From: Saprospiraceae bacterium
GTDB taxonomy: Bacteria; Bacteroidota; Bacteroidia; Chitinophagales; Saprospiraceae
NCBI GenBank assembly: GCA_016708265.1
Contig: JADJGA010000012.1
Coordinates: 779,001 to 843,000, forward strand
DNA length: 64,000 nucleotides
Direction of reading: 5' to 3'
How positions within the stretch are numbered: position 1 is the first letter of the stretch; the number at the start of each line of letters is the position of its first letter. A program made the translations under genes and the position numbers. Of the stretch, positions 7,493 to 16,246 are shown piece after piece. A model generated the notes under the pieces. The model searched no databases and was not told where the DNA came from. It saw only the letters and a list, made by a program, of their open reading frames with translations.

Positions 7493-9628
7493 ATGGCAAG
7501 GGATTTAAACTTGGTAAGAAATATTGGCATTGCTGCACATATTGATGCAGGAAAAACTACTACAACTGAAAGGATATTATACTATACTGGATTAAGCCAT
7601 AAAATTGGTGAAGTTCATGATGGTGCTGCTACAATGGACTGGATGGAACAGGAACAGGAAAGAGGAATTACAATTACTTCGGCAGCTACCAGAACGAAAT
7701 GGAATTGGCATTCAAATGAGTTTACAATTAACATAATAGATACTCCAGGTCACGTTGATTTTACAGTTGAGGTAGAAAGATCTTTAAGAGTCCTTGATGG
7801 CACAGTTGCACTTTTCGACTCCGTATCAGGTGTTGAACCGCAATCAGAGACTGTTTGGAGACAAGCAGACAAATATAAAGTTCCAAGAATTGCTTTTGTC
7901 AATAAAATGGATAGGACCGGAGCTGATTTCTTTAAAGTAGTAGAGGATATGAGGATTAAGCTTGGGGCAAATGCTATTCCTATTCAGGTTCCCATTGGTG
8001 CTGAATACGAATTTAGAGGAGTTGTTGACCTTATATCAAATAAAGCAGTGATTTGGAATGAGACTGATATGGGAATGACATTTCAGGAAATAGAAATTCC
8101 GGAAGATCTTGTTGATACTGTTGAAGAATATAAAACCAAGCTACTCGAAGCACTGGCAGAAATTGATGATTCCCTGCTGGAAAAATATTTCGATGACCCT
8201 GAAAGTATTAGTGAACAGGAAATGATCGATGCTATCAGAGAAGCTACAGTTAGTATGCTCATAACTCCGGTAATGGCTGGCTCCGCATTTAAAAATAAAG
8301 GAGTGCAGGCTTTGTTGGATGCGGTATGTGCATTTTTACCTTCTCCTTTGGATAAAGGAATTGTGGAAGGCATTAATCCAGATAACAATAATCCTGTTTA
8401 CAGAAAACCAGATATTAAGGAACCTTTCTCTGCTCTGGCTTTTAAAATCGCAACCGATCCATATGTTGGTAGACTTTCTTTCATTAGAGTTTATAGTGGT
8501 ATGCTTAATGCCGGCTCTTATGTATTAAATACAAGATCTGATAAAAAAGAAAGACTTTCCAGATTGTATCAAATGCATTCCAATAAACAGAATCCTATTG
8601 AATTTGTCGAGGCAGGTGATATAGCTGCTGCTGTTGGATTTAAAGATATCAGAACGGGTGACACACTTTGTGATGAAAAGCATCCTATTGTTTATGAGTC
8701 TATGACATTTCCCGAACCGGTTATTAGCCTTGCTGTTGAACCTAAAAGTCAGAAAGACCTTGATAAACTGGGAATGGCACTTGCCAAGCTTTCAGAAGAG
8801 GATCCGACTTTTAAAGTAAACTATGATGAAAACACGAATCAGACTATCATAAGCGGTATGGGTGAATTACACCTTGAAATTATTGTGGATAGATTGAGAA
8901 GAGAATTTAGTGTGGAATGCAATCAGGGAAATCCACAGGTGAATTATAAAGAATCACTGACTACTGCAATTGACCATACAGAAAAACTTAAAAAACAAAC
9001 AGGAGGATCTGGACTTTTTGCACAGATTTCTTTTGAAATAGGACCTGCAGATAAATCATTCCTCGAAAGTGAAGACTTTAAGAACGGTAAAGTAAGAATG
9101 CAGTTTGTTAATGATATTTTCGGAGGAAGTATACCGAAGGAATTGGTAGCTCCAACTGAAAAGGGATTTGCTTCAATGATGAATAGCGGTGTTCTTGCAG
9201 GCTATAGTCTTGATTCTATGAAAGTTAGACTTTATGACGGAAGGACACACCCTGTTGATTCAAAACCAATAGCATTTGAATTATGTGCTAAGGAAGGATT
9301 CAGGGAAGCTGCAGTAAAAGCTAAACCTATTATACTTGAACCCATAATGAAACTTGAAGTTGTTACACCTGAAGAATACGTGGGAGGTGTTATTGGAGAC
9401 CTCAACAGAAGAAGAGGAATTCCGAAGAGTCAGGATATTGGTACAGGAGGTGTAGTGATAGTAAAAGTTGATGTGCCATTATCTGAAATGTTTGGATATG
9501 TTACGCAGCTCAGGACAATAACATCAGGAAGAGCAAGTAGTACAATGGAATTCTCTCATTATGCACCACTTCCGGAAGGAATTGCTAAAGAAATTATAGA
9601 AAAATCAAGAGGCAATAAAAATAATTGA
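7493..9628 (+). CDS. fusA: Translation elongation factor G
   Basis: A 711-residue GTPase that drives translocation and, with RRF, ribosome recycling. G1 AHIDAGKT is at residues 15-22, followed by the switch I region with RGITITSAA, DTPGH (G3) and NKMD (G4). Domains II-V follow with normal length, including YKESLT at the start of domain IV. It is 15 bases after rpsG. As usual in Bacteroidota, tuf does not follow; a new promoter and rpsJ come next. The single copy with full motifs fits the housekeeping EF-G rather than a paralogue. Confidence 0.98.
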   Translation: MARDLNLVRNIGIAAHIDAGKTTTTERILYYTGLSHKIGEVHDGAATMDWMEQEQERGITITSAATRTKWNWHSNEFTINIIDTPGHVDFTVEVERSLRVLDGTVALFDSVSGVEPQSETVWRQADKYKVPRIAFVNKMDRTGADFFKVVEDMRIKLGANAIPIQVPIGAEYEFRGVVDLISNKAVIWNETDMGMTFQEIEIPEDLVDTVEEYKTKLLEALAEIDDSLLEKYFDDPESISEQEMIDAIREATVSMLITPVMAGSAFKNKGVQALLDAVCAFLPSPLDKGIVEGINPDNNNPVYRKPDIKEPFSALAFKIATDPYVGRLSFIRVYSGMLNAGSYVLNTRSDKKERLSRLYQMHSNKQNPIEFVEAGDIAAAVGFKDIRTGDTLCDEKHPIVYESMTFPEPVISLAVEPKSQKDLDKLGMALAKLSEEDPTFKVNYDENTNQTIISGMGELHLEIIVDRLRREFSVECNQGNPQVNYKESLTTAIDHTEKLKKQTGGSGLFAQISFEIGPADKSFLESEDFKNGKVRMQFVNDIFGGSIPKELVAPTEKGFASMMNSGVLAGYSLDSMKVRLYDGRTHPVDSKPIAFELCAKEGFREAAVKAKPIILEPIMKLEVVTPEEYVGGVIGDLNRRRGIPKSQDIGTGGVVIVKVDVPLSEMFGYVTQLRTITSGRASSTMEFSHYAPLPEGIAKEIIEKSRGNKNN

Positions 9629-9636
9629 TAAAAAAC

Positions 9637-9686
9637 TTGGTATTTAAAAAATTAGTTGTACTTTTGCAACTCGTTTTGAAAAACGA
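9637..9686 (+). promoter_or_regulatory. Promoter and short hairpin before rpsJ
   Basis: TTG at 9637-9639 and TACTTTTG at 9659-9666, 19 nt apart, form a strong promoter in the 73-base gap between fusA and rpsJ. Immediately downstream, TCGTTT-TGAA-AAACGA (9671-9686) is a 6-bp hairpin with a tetraloop at the predicted 5' end of the transcript. The promoter would let the S10-spc-alpha genes be expressed independently of the str genes. The hairpin may protect the 5' end or be regulatory. Confidence 0.75.
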
Positions 9687-9701
9687 TATTAATTAAAGGT
9701 T

Positions 9702-10010
9702 ATGAATCAAAAAATTAGGATAAAACTTCGTTCGTATGACCACAATCTGGTGGATAAATCAACGGAGAAAATAGTGAAAGCCGTACGCAACAGTGGTGCG
9801 GTAGTCATGGGTCCGATTCCGCTGCCAACGAAGAGAGAAGTATTTACAGTGCTAAGATCACCGCATGTCAATAAAAAATCTCGTGAGCAGTTTCAATTGA
9901 GAACCCACAAAAGATTAATTGAAATTTATACGCCTACTCCACGAACTGTAGATGCTTTGTCAAAATTAGAACTACCTAGCGGAGTAGACATTCAAGTTAA
10001 ATTAACCTAA
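9702..10010 (+). CDS. rpsJ: 30S ribosomal protein S10
   Basis: S10 is a 30S head protein and, as NusE, a partner in transcription antitermination. The 102-residue product shows IKLRSYDHNLVDKS, the conserved loop GPIPLPTKREVFTVLRSPHVNKKSREQF (residues ~38-65), and a C-terminal strand SGVDIQVKL. It begins the S10 part of the superoperon behind its own promoter. A 79-base gap containing a strong stem-loop separates it from rplC. Confidence 0.98.
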   Translation: MNQKIRIKLRSYDHNLVDKSTEKIVKAVRNSGAVVMGPIPLPTKREVFTVLRSPHVNKKSREQFQLRTHKRLIEIYTPTPRTVDALSKLELPSGVDIQVKLT

Positions 10011-10035
10011 AATTGTTAGACATAGTTTAATTTAT

Positions 10036-10058
10036 ACATACTTTTCATGAAAGTATGT
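10036..10058 (+). promoter_or_regulatory. Stem-loop between rpsJ and rplC
   Basis: ACATACTTT (10036-10044) and AAAGTATGT (10050-10058) form a perfect 9-bp stem closed by the loop TCATG. It ends 31 bases before the rplC start and has no T-run, so it is not a typical terminator. It is the strongest hairpin inside the S10 cluster and could be an attenuation, processing or autoregulatory site for rplC-rplD. Confidence 0.6.
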
Positions 10059-10089
10059 GTTATTGAATATCTACGTTAAAATAAAAAAA

Positions 10090-10710
10090 ATGAACGGATT
10101 AATTGGTAAAAAAGTCGGAATGACAAGTATATATGACGATACAGGTAAGATGATCGCTGTAACTGTCATACAAGTAGAACCAAATGTAGTAACCCAGGTC
10201 AAAACAGCAGATACTGATAATTATGAAGCTTTACAATTATCAATGGGTAAAACTAAAATAAAAAATGTTACCAAACCATTACAAGGTCATTTTAAAAAAG
10301 CAAATACTGAACCTCTGAAAAAATCAATTGAATTCAGAGACAGTAATCTTGATAAAAATCTTGGAGACAAGGTTAGTATTGAAGATGTATTTGGAATTGG
10401 CGACAAAGTTAGCGCTATTGGCATTACTAAAGGAAAGGGATTTCAGGGAGTCGTTCGTAGACATGGATTCAGTGGGGTAGGAGATGCAACTCACGGACAA
10501 CATAACAGACTAAGGGCACCTGGTTCTGTAGGAGCCTCATCATTTCCATCAAAGGTTGTGAAAGGTATGCGTATGGCAGGAAGAATGGGTGGTGCAAGAG
10601 TGAAAATCAAGAATTTGAAAGTTGTTAAAATATTACCTGAAAGGGATCTTTTATTGTTGAGTGGTGCAGTTCCAGGACATAAAGGTTCATTCTTAATCAT
10701 AGAAAAGTAA
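10090..10710 (+). CDS. rplC: 50S ribosomal protein L3
   Basis: L3 is an early assembly protein whose long loop reaches the peptidyl-transferase centre. The start at 10090 (MNGLIGKKVGMTSIYD) is chosen since L3 proteins begin this way; an earlier ATG at 10057 would add 11 residues from inside the stem-loop region. The 206-residue product has the RNA-binding loop GFSGVGDATHGQHNRLRAPGSVGAS and a conserved GQ pair followed by RMAGRMGG. rplD follows after 6 bases. Confidence 0.97.
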   Translation: MNGLIGKKVGMTSIYDDTGKMIAVTVIQVEPNVVTQVKTADTDNYEALQLSMGKTKIKNVTKPLQGHFKKANTEPLKKSIEFRDSNLDKNLGDKVSIEDVFGIGDKVSAIGITKGKGFQGVVRRHGFSGVGDATHGQHNRLRAPGSVGASSFPSKVVKGMRMAGRMGGARVKIKNLKVVKILPERDLLLLSGAVPGHKGSFLIIEK

Positions 10711-10716
10711 TCTGAA

Positions 10717-11343
10717 ATGAAAATTAATGTAGTTGATATTCAGGGAAATGACTCAGGAAGACAAATTGAACTTCCGGAAGCTTTTTTTGACATTACTCCC
10801 AATGAACATGTAATGTACCTTGCCGTGAAACAATATCTCGCTAATCAGCGACACGGTACTCATAGTTCAAAACCAAGAGGTATTGTCAGTGGTTCAACCA
10901 GAAAGCTCAAAAAGCAAAAGGGAACAGGTACAGCTAGAGCAGGTTCTATAAAAAACCCTACCTTCAGAGGAGGAGGAAGAATGTTCGGACCAGAACCCAG
11001 GGATTATGTAATAAAACTCAACAAGAAAGTTAAAAGCCTTGCCAGATTTTCAGCATTATCTTTTAAAGCTCAAAGCAATGCAGTAATAGTAATAGAAGAT
11101 TTTACTTTTGACCAGCCTAAAACTAAAGAATATGTTGCAATTCTTAAGAATCTGGGAGTTGCAGATAACAAAGTTTTGCACCTCGTAGGGGAATATGATA
11201 AGAATATTCTTTTGTCAGGAAGAAATCTTCCTAAAACAATAATCAGAGAAGTTAGAGAATTAAGTACTTATGAAATTTTAAATGCTCAGAAACTGATTTT
11301 TTCAGAAAGTTCTGTAGCTAAAATGAGAGAAACTTTTAAATAA
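10717..11343 (+). CDS. rplD: 50S ribosomal protein L4
   Basis: L4 lines the peptide exit tunnel and in E. coli represses the S10 operon. The 208-residue product has the tunnel loop KLKKQKGTGTARAGSIKNPTFRGGGRMFGPEPRDY (residues ~67-101) and a Rossmann-like C-terminal part. The loop is intact at the positions where macrolide-resistance changes usually occur. It is 6 bases after rplC and 6 before rplW. Confidence 0.97.
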   Translation: MKINVVDIQGNDSGRQIELPEAFFDITPNEHVMYLAVKQYLANQRHGTHSSKPRGIVSGSTRKLKKQKGTGTARAGSIKNPTFRGGGRMFGPEPRDYVIKLNKKVKSLARFSALSFKAQSNAVIVIEDFTFDQPKTKEYVAILKNLGVADNKVLHLVGEYDKNILLSGRNLPKTIIREVRELSTYEILNAQKLIFSESSVAKMRETFK

Positions 11344-11349
11344 GTTATT

Positions 11350-11640
11350 ATGAATATTTTAATTAAACCTGTTATAACCGAAAAAGCTGAGAATCTTTCA
11401 GAGAAAAGAAATCAGTATACTTTTATTGTTGAGAAAACAGCAAATAAAATACAGATTAAGAAAGAGATAGAAGCTTTGTATAATGTTAATGTTACAGATG
11501 TTAATACTAACAGAATGCCTGGAAAAATAAAAGTGAAAAGTACAAAATCCGGATATCAGGTTGGTAAAAAGCCTTCTTATAAAAAGGCAGTGGTGTCATT
11601 GGAAAGTGGAGAACATTTAGATATTTATAAAAATGTTTAA
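11350..11640 (+). CDS. rplW: 50S ribosomal protein L23
   Basis: L23 lies at the tunnel exit and docks SRP and trigger factor. The 96-residue product begins MNILIKPVITEKAENLSEKRNQYTFIVEKTANK, the family signature, and includes the conserved VNVTDVNTNRMPGK. The docking region is of normal length. It starts 6 bases after rplD and is followed by rplB after 29 bases. Confidence 0.96.
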   Translation: MNILIKPVITEKAENLSEKRNQYTFIVEKTANKIQIKKEIEALYNVNVTDVNTNRMPGKIKVKSTKSGYQVGKKPSYKKAVVSLESGEHLDIYKNV

Positions 11641-11669
11641 TTTGAATTTGGTAAATTAAAATTATAAAA

Positions 11670-12494
11670 ATGCCAATTAAAAAGTATAAACCAGTTACCC
11701 CCGGCATGCGTTTTCGCACGGGAATGGATTACGCAGAAGTGACTGAAAGTACTCCTGAAAGAAGTTTGTTGAAAAAAATAACAAAATCTGGCGGAAGAAA
11801 TAGCTCGGGACGTATGACTGTACGTCAACTTGGTGGAGGTCATAAAAGACGGTATCGTGTTATTGATTTCAAGAGAGATAAAGAAGGTATTCCGGCAAAA
11901 GTATCTACTATAGAATATGATCCAAACAGAACAGCATTTATTGCTCTTTTGATTTATGCTGATGGAGAGAAGAGATATATAATTTCACCTAAGGATCTGA
12001 AAGTTGGTACAACAGTTATGTCCGGAAAAGGAGCAACACCTGATATTGGCAATGCTCTGTATTTAAGTGATATTCCTTTAGGTACACCAATTCATGCAAT
12101 AGAACTTACTCCTGGAAGAGGAGCTTCGATAGCGAGGAGTGCTGGTACAAACGGGATATTATCAGGTAGAGAAGGAAAATACGCTATCATTAAAATGCCG
12201 TCTGGTGAATTAAGGAGGGTACTTATGACATGCAAAGCCACTATTGGAGCTACTTCAAATACTGACCATTTTTTGGTTAAATCAGGAAAAGCAGGACGTT
12301 CCAGATGGTTGGGAAGAAGACCGAGAGTAAGAGGTGTCGCAATGAACCCGGTCGATCACCCCATGGGTGGAGGTGAAGGAAGGGCATCAGGAGGACATCC
12401 CAGATCCAGAACTGGTATTTTTGCCAAAGGTCAAAAAACCAGAAGTCCACAGAAGAGTTCAAATAAATTGATTATTTCAAAAAGGAAAAAATAA
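11670..12494 (+). CDS. rplB: 50S ribosomal protein L2
   Basis: L2 is needed for subunit association and peptidyl-transferase activity. The 274-residue product contains KSGGRNSSGRMTVRQLGGGHKRRYR in the N-terminal part and the C-terminal functional block RGVAMNPVDHPMGGGEGRASGGHP, including the conserved His of DHPMGGGEG. It ends in the typical basic tail. Length is normal, and rpsS starts 7 bases downstream. Confidence 0.98.
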   Translation: MPIKKYKPVTPGMRFRTGMDYAEVTESTPERSLLKKITKSGGRNSSGRMTVRQLGGGHKRRYRVIDFKRDKEGIPAKVSTIEYDPNRTAFIALLIYADGEKRYIISPKDLKVGTTVMSGKGATPDIGNALYLSDIPLGTPIHAIELTPGRGASIARSAGTNGILSGREGKYAIIKMPSGELRRVLMTCKATIGATSNTDHFLVKSGKAGRSRWLGRRPRVRGVAMNPVDHPMGGGEGRASGGHPRSRTGIFAKGQKTRSPQKSSNKLIISKRKK

Positions 12495-12501
12495 TATCTG
12501 A

Positions 12502-12771
12502 ATGGCAAGATCAATTAAAAAAGGACCTTTTATCTATCATAAATTATTAAAAAGGATAGAAGAAGCCAAGGAATCAAACAAAAAAAATGTTATTAAGACA
12601 TATTCGAGAGCATCAATGATAATTCCAGATATGGTGGGTTTGACAATTGCTGTTCACAATGGAAAAACTTTTGTTCCGGTATTTGTAACTGAAAACATGG
12701 TTGGACATAAATTGGGTGAGTTCTCACCTACCAGAGTTTTCAGAGGCCATTCCGGTAATAGAAAAAAATAA
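12502..12771 (+). CDS. rpsS: 30S ribosomal protein S19
   Basis: S19 is a 30S head protein that contacts the large subunit and A-site tRNA. The 89-residue product begins MARSIKKGPFIYHKLLKRI and carries TYSRASMIIPDMVGLTIAVHNG and KLGEFSPTRVFRGHSGNRKK. It is the 30S target of RimM, whose gene is also in this window. It lies 7 bases after rplB and 23 before rplV. Confidence 0.98.
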   Translation: MARSIKKGPFIYHKLLKRIEEAKESNKKNVIKTYSRASMIIPDMVGLTIAVHNGKTFVPVFVTENMVGHKLGEFSPTRVFRGHSGNRKK

Positions 12772-12794
12772 TAAATTAAATTAATAAATCAGTT

Positions 12795-13169
12795 ATGGAA
12801 GCTGTTGCAAAATTAAGAAATTGCCCGATGTCCCCAAGAAAGATGAGAATGGTGGCTGATGTTATTCGTGGCAAATCAGTTGAAAATGCGTTGAATATTC
12901 TCCGGTTTAATAAAAGAGAAAGCTCATTTTGGTTGGAGAAACTTTTATTGTCTTCAATTGCAAATTGGGAAAATAAAAGCGATATGTCGAAGAGCGCAGA
13001 TGAATTTGATTTATATATTAAACAGATCTTCGTTGACGGTGGTACCTCTTTAAAAAGATTCAGACCAGCACCGCATGGAAGAGCCAACAGGATTAGGAAA
13101 AGAACTAATCATGTTACCCTGGTAGTTGAAAATTCAATACCATTTGAAGTAGATAATAAAGTTGAATAG
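12795..13169 (+). CDS. rplV: 50S ribosomal protein L22
   Basis: L22 spans the exit tunnel with a long beta-hairpin. The 124-residue product has NCPMSPRKMRMVADVIRGK near residues 8-26 and the tunnel hairpin tip RPAPHGRANRIRKRTNHVTLVV near residues 93-114. It is a little longer than E. coli L22 because of a central insert, as expected for Bacteroidota. The start codon follows an AT-rich spacer without Shine-Dalgarno sequence. Confidence 0.97.
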   Translation: MEAVAKLRNCPMSPRKMRMVADVIRGKSVENALNILRFNKRESSFWLEKLLLSSIANWENKSDMSKSADEFDLYIKQIFVDGGTSLKRFRPAPHGRANRIRKRTNHVTLVVENSIPFEVDNKVE

Positions 13170-13189
13170 TTAATTAATAAATTCTTACA

Positions 13190-13915
13190 ATGGGACAAAA
13201 AACAAATCCTATAGGTAATAGATTAGGTATAATCAGAGGATGGGATTCTAATTGGTTCGGAGGCAGGGATTATGCAGCCAAACTAGTTCAGGATGTTGAA
13301 ATTCGTAACTATATAAGGGCTCGTATCGTTAAAGGAGGTATTTCTAAAATTGTTATTGAAAGAACATTAAAAAGAATTACCGTGACGATAAATACTTCAA
13401 GGCCTGGTATAATTATTGGTAAAGCCGGACAGGAAGTAGACAGACTTAGAGAGGAGCTTAAAAAGATAACCGATCATGATATACAAATAAATATTGTAGA
13501 GATTCGCAAACCTGAATTGGATGCTCAGATTGTAGGTGAAAATGTAGCTAAACAAATTGAATCAAGGGTAAATTATAGAAGAGCTGTGAAGATGGCTATT
13601 CAATCATCAATGAGAGCAGGCGCGAAAGGAATTAAGATCAGGATATCCGGCAGATTGAATGGTGCTGAGATGGCCAGATCAGAAGAATTTAAGGAAGGTA
13701 GAATTCCATTGCATACATTCAGGGCTGATATAGATTACGCTTTGGTTGAAGCTCTGACTATTTATGGTAAAATTGGAGTTAAAGTATGGCTGTTCAAGGG
13801 AGAAGTTCTTGGAAAAAGAGATTTGTCTCCAAATATCGGTGCAAAGAAGAAAACGCCTTTACCGGTTAGAGATAATCGAGGCGGTGGAAAGCCAAGAAGA
13901 GGAAGAAATAATTAA
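13190..13915 (+). CDS. rpsC: 30S ribosomal protein S3
   Basis: S3 forms part of the mRNA entry channel and its helicase activity. The 241-residue product begins MGQKTNPIGNRLGIIRGWDSNWFGG. It has a type II KH domain with RPGIIIGKAGQEVDRLREEL (GxxG = GKAG, near residues 71-76) and the C-terminal domain segment RISGRLNGAEMARSE. The C-terminus is a basic RGGG-type tail. It is 20 bases after rplV and 53 before rplP. Confidence 0.98.
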   Translation: MGQKTNPIGNRLGIIRGWDSNWFGGRDYAAKLVQDVEIRNYIRARIVKGGISKIVIERTLKRITVTINTSRPGIIIGKAGQEVDRLREELKKITDHDIQINIVEIRKPELDAQIVGENVAKQIESRVNYRRAVKMAIQSSMRAGAKGIKIRISGRLNGAEMARSEEFKEGRIPLHTFRADIDYALVEALTIYGKIGVKVWLFKGEVLGKRDLSPNIGAKKKTPLPVRDNRGGGKPRRGRNN

Positions 13916-13968
13916 TATTTAATAATTGTTGACTTTGCAAAAATTTTTATAAGCAAAAATTAATTACA

Positions 13969-14388
13969 ATGTTACAACCAAAGAAAACAAAATACAGAAA
14001 GCAGCAGAAAGGTAAAAACAGAGGTATGGCTATGAGAGGGCATACAGTTGCTTTCGGAAGCTTCGGTATGAAATCTTTAGAGCATGCCTTTATAACCAGC
14101 AGACAAATTGAAGCTGCCAGGGTTGCTTTAACAAGATTTATGAAGAGGGAAGGTAAAGTGTGGATAAGAATATTTCCTGATAAACCTATCACTTCTAAAC
14201 CATTGGAAGTAAGGATGGGTAAAGGGAAAGGTGCTCTTGATCATTATATTGCCAGAATTCAACCGGGCACTATCATGTTTGAAATAGATGGTGTTTCAGA
14301 AGAAAGGGCAAGAGAAGCTTTGAGATTGGGTGCACAGAAAATGCCTGTTAAAACAAAATTTGTCTCTAGACCTGATTACGAAAAATAA
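13969..14388 (+). CDS. rplP: 50S ribosomal protein L16
   Basis: L16 organises the A-site tRNA and the central protuberance. The 139-residue product begins MLQPKKTKYRKQQKGKNRGMAMRGHTVAFG and contains TSRQIEAARVALTRFMKREGKVWIRIFPDKP, GKGKGALDHYIARIQPG and the closing KMPVKTKFV, matching the family end to end. The start is a canonical ATG after an A/T-rich 53-base gap. rpmC follows after 12 bases. Confidence 0.98.
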   Translation: MLQPKKTKYRKQQKGKNRGMAMRGHTVAFGSFGMKSLEHAFITSRQIEAARVALTRFMKREGKVWIRIFPDKPITSKPLEVRMGKGKGALDHYIARIQPGTIMFEIDGVSEERAREALRLGAQKMPVKTKFVSRPDYEK

Positions 14389-14400
14389 AAAATATAGCAC

Positions 14401-14664
14401 ATGGCTACTAAGAAATATTTGGAATTACAGAATTTTAATGATGCTGATTTGCTGAATGAATTAAAAGAAGCAAAAGCAGAATATAAAAAGCTAAAATTTG
14501 ATCATGCAATTACGGGTTTGGAAAATCCTTTGACTCTGAGAAGCCTTCGCAGAGACGTTGCAAGATTGAATACAGAAGTCAGAAAAAGAGAACTTGATAA
14601 AATGACTGATCTGCAGCTGTCTAATAGAAGTAAAATCAGACAACGTAGGAAACTTAATAAATAA
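14401..14664 (+). CDS. rpmC: 50S ribosomal protein L29
   Basis: L29 sits beside L23 at the tunnel exit. The 87-residue product has the two-helix core LNELKEAKAEYKKLKFDHAITGLENPLTLRSLRRDVARLNTEVRKREL. It is about 20 residues longer than E. coli L29 because of a basic C-terminal tail (RSKIRQRRKLNK). It lies between rplP (12 bases) and rpsQ (15 bases), the canonical position. Confidence 0.95.
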   Translation: MATKKYLELQNFNDADLLNELKEAKAEYKKLKFDHAITGLENPLTLRSLRRDVARLNTEVRKRELDKMTDLQLSNRSKIRQRRKLNK

Positions 14665-14679
14665 AAATTCTATTGAATC

Positions 14680-14937
14680 ATGAGTGATAGGAAAAATCGT
14701 AAACAAAGAACAGGCATAGTGGTAAGTAACCGCATGCAGAAAAGCATAACAGTTCTGGTTGAAAGGAAGCTTAAACACCCTTTGTATGGTAAATTCGTTA
14801 AAATGAGTAAGAAATTCATGGCTCATGATGAAAATAACGAAAGCAATATTGGTGATAAAGTTCTGATAATGGAAACCAGACCTTTAAGCAAATATAAAAG
14901 ATGGAGATTAGTCCAGATAGTTGAAAAAGCGAAATAA
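14680..14937 (+). CDS. rpsQ: 30S ribosomal protein S17
   Basis: S17 is a primary 16S rRNA binder with an OB fold. The 85-residue product begins with RKNRKQRTGIVVSNRMQKSITVLVERKLKHPLYGK and ends with GDKVLIMETRPLSKYKRWRLV, both family signatures. Residues 1-85 make up the whole domain with no extension. rplN follows after 31 bases. Confidence 0.98.
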   Translation: MSDRKNRKQRTGIVVSNRMQKSITVLVERKLKHPLYGKFVKMSKKFMAHDENNESNIGDKVLIMETRPLSKYKRWRLVQIVEKAK

Positions 14938-14968
14938 TTGAATCAGATTTAATTTTAAAATAATAATC

Positions 14969-15334
14969 ATGATACAAACAGAATCAAGATTGAAGGTGGC
15001 TGATAATAGCGGTGCGAAAGAGGTTCTTTGCATAAAAGTTCTTGGTGGAACAAGAAGAAGATATGCCTCAGTGGGTGACCTCATTGTTGTCACAGTAAAA
15101 AGTTCAACACCCACCGGTATTAAGAAGGGAACTGTCTCTAAAGCAGTTGTGGTCAGAACAAAGAAGGAAATCAGACGAAGAGACGGTTCATATATCAGGT
15201 TTGATGACAATGCTGTTGTTTTGTTAAATGCAGCCGGAGAGCCAAGAGGAACTCGTATTTTTGGACCTGTAGCAAGAGAATTAAGAGAAAGAGAATATAT
15301 GAAAATTGTTTCACTGGCTCCTGAGGTTTTATAA
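14969..15334 (+). CDS. rplN: 50S ribosomal protein L14
   Basis: L14 forms an inter-subunit bridge and the binding platform for RsfS and IF2. The 121-residue product starts MIQTESRLKVADNSGAKEVLCIKVLGG and ends with the conserved EPRGTRIFGPVARELREREYMKIVSLAPEVL. Length is exactly typical. It precedes rplX by 17 bases. Confidence 0.98.
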   Translation: MIQTESRLKVADNSGAKEVLCIKVLGGTRRRYASVGDLIVVTVKSSTPTGIKKGTVSKAVVVRTKKEIRRRDGSYIRFDDNAVVLLNAAGEPRGTRIFGPVARELREREYMKIVSLAPEVL

Positions 15335-15351
15335 TTTTAAAAACTTATTTC

Positions 15352-15684
15352 ATGGAAACTGTAAAAAATAAATTTAAAATCCATATTAAAAAAGGTGATC
15401 AGGTTATTGTCACTGAAGGCGATTTTAGAGGTAAAAAAGGTAGAGTTTTGGAAGTCTTTCCCAAAAAGTACAGAGCAATAGTAGAAGGTGTCAATATAAT
15501 TAAAAAACATCAGAAACCTACTAATAATCAGAAGGGAGGAATTATTGAGAAAGAAGCCCCTGTTCATATTTCGAATCTTATGCTTGCTGACCCTAAATCA
15601 GGTGAAGCAACAAGAATAGGAAGGAAATTAGTTGATGGTAAATTAGTACGTTATTCTAAAAAATCAGGAGAAATTATTAAGTGA
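15352..15684 (+). CDS. rplX: 50S ribosomal protein L24
   Basis: L24 starts 50S assembly. The 110-residue product has the KOW motif KGDQVIVTEGDFRGKKGRVLEVFPKKYRAIVEGVN near residues 14-48 and the conserved HQKPT...GGIIEKEAPVHISNLMLADP. Its stop codon overlaps the ATG of rplE by one base (TGATG), implying translational coupling. Confidence 0.97.
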   Translation: METVKNKFKIHIKKGDQVIVTEGDFRGKKGRVLEVFPKKYRAIVEGVNIIKKHQKPTNNQKGGIIEKEAPVHISNLMLADPKSGEATRIGRKLVDGKLVRYSKKSGEIIK

Positions 15685-16241
15685 TGAAATATACACCCAG
15701 ATTAAAAAAACAGTATAAAGATGAAATTATACCCAAATTGATGGAAGAATTTGGCTATAAATCAATAATGCAGGTCCCCAGACTTGTTAAGATCTCTATC
15801 AATCAAGGATTGGGAGATGCAACTCAGGATAAAAAAATCATAGATGAAGCCCTGAAAGAACTGTCCTTGATAGCCGGCCAAAAGGCTGTTGCTGTTAAGG
15901 CAAAGAGGTCTGTTTCAAACTTTAAGTTGAGAGAAGGTATGCCAATTGCTACAAGAGTCACTTTAAGAAATGTAAAGATGTATGAATTTCTTGACAGACT
16001 TGTTTCAATAGCACTTCCAAGGGTAAAGGACTTCAGGGGAATCAATGACAAAAGTTTTGATGGCAGAGGAAATTATTCTATGGGTGTCAAGGAACATATT
16101 ATTTTCCCTGAAATTGAAATGGATAAAATAGTCAGAATTCAAGGTATGGATATTACATTTGTCACTACGGCACAGACAGATATCGAAGCATTATCTTTAC
16201 TGAAACAATTTGGAATGCCTTTTAAAAACCAAAGAAATTAA
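15684..16241 (+). CDS. rplE: 50S ribosomal protein L5
   Basis: L5 binds 5S rRNA and touches P-site tRNA. The 185-residue product starts MKYTPRLKKQYKDEIIPKLMEEFGYKSIMQVPR and contains LREGMPIATRVTLR and DFRGI...GRGNYSMGVKEHIIFPEI. The ATG at 15684 overlaps the rplX stop; an in-frame GTG one codon earlier is less likely. rpsN follows after 5 bases. Confidence 0.97.
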   Translation: MKYTPRLKKQYKDEIIPKLMEEFGYKSIMQVPRLVKISINQGLGDATQDKKIIDEALKELSLIAGQKAVAVKAKRSVSNFKLREGMPIATRVTLRNVKMYEFLDRLVSIALPRVKDFRGINDKSFDGRGNYSMGVKEHIIFPEIEMDKIVRIQGMDITFVTTAQTDIEALSLLKQFGMPFKNQRN

Positions 16242-16246
16242 TTAAC

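Noticed and set aside
8083..8388. 101-codon minus-strand frame inside fusA
   Set aside because: It is a Ser/Ile-rich antisense shadow within a fully conserved EF-G gene.
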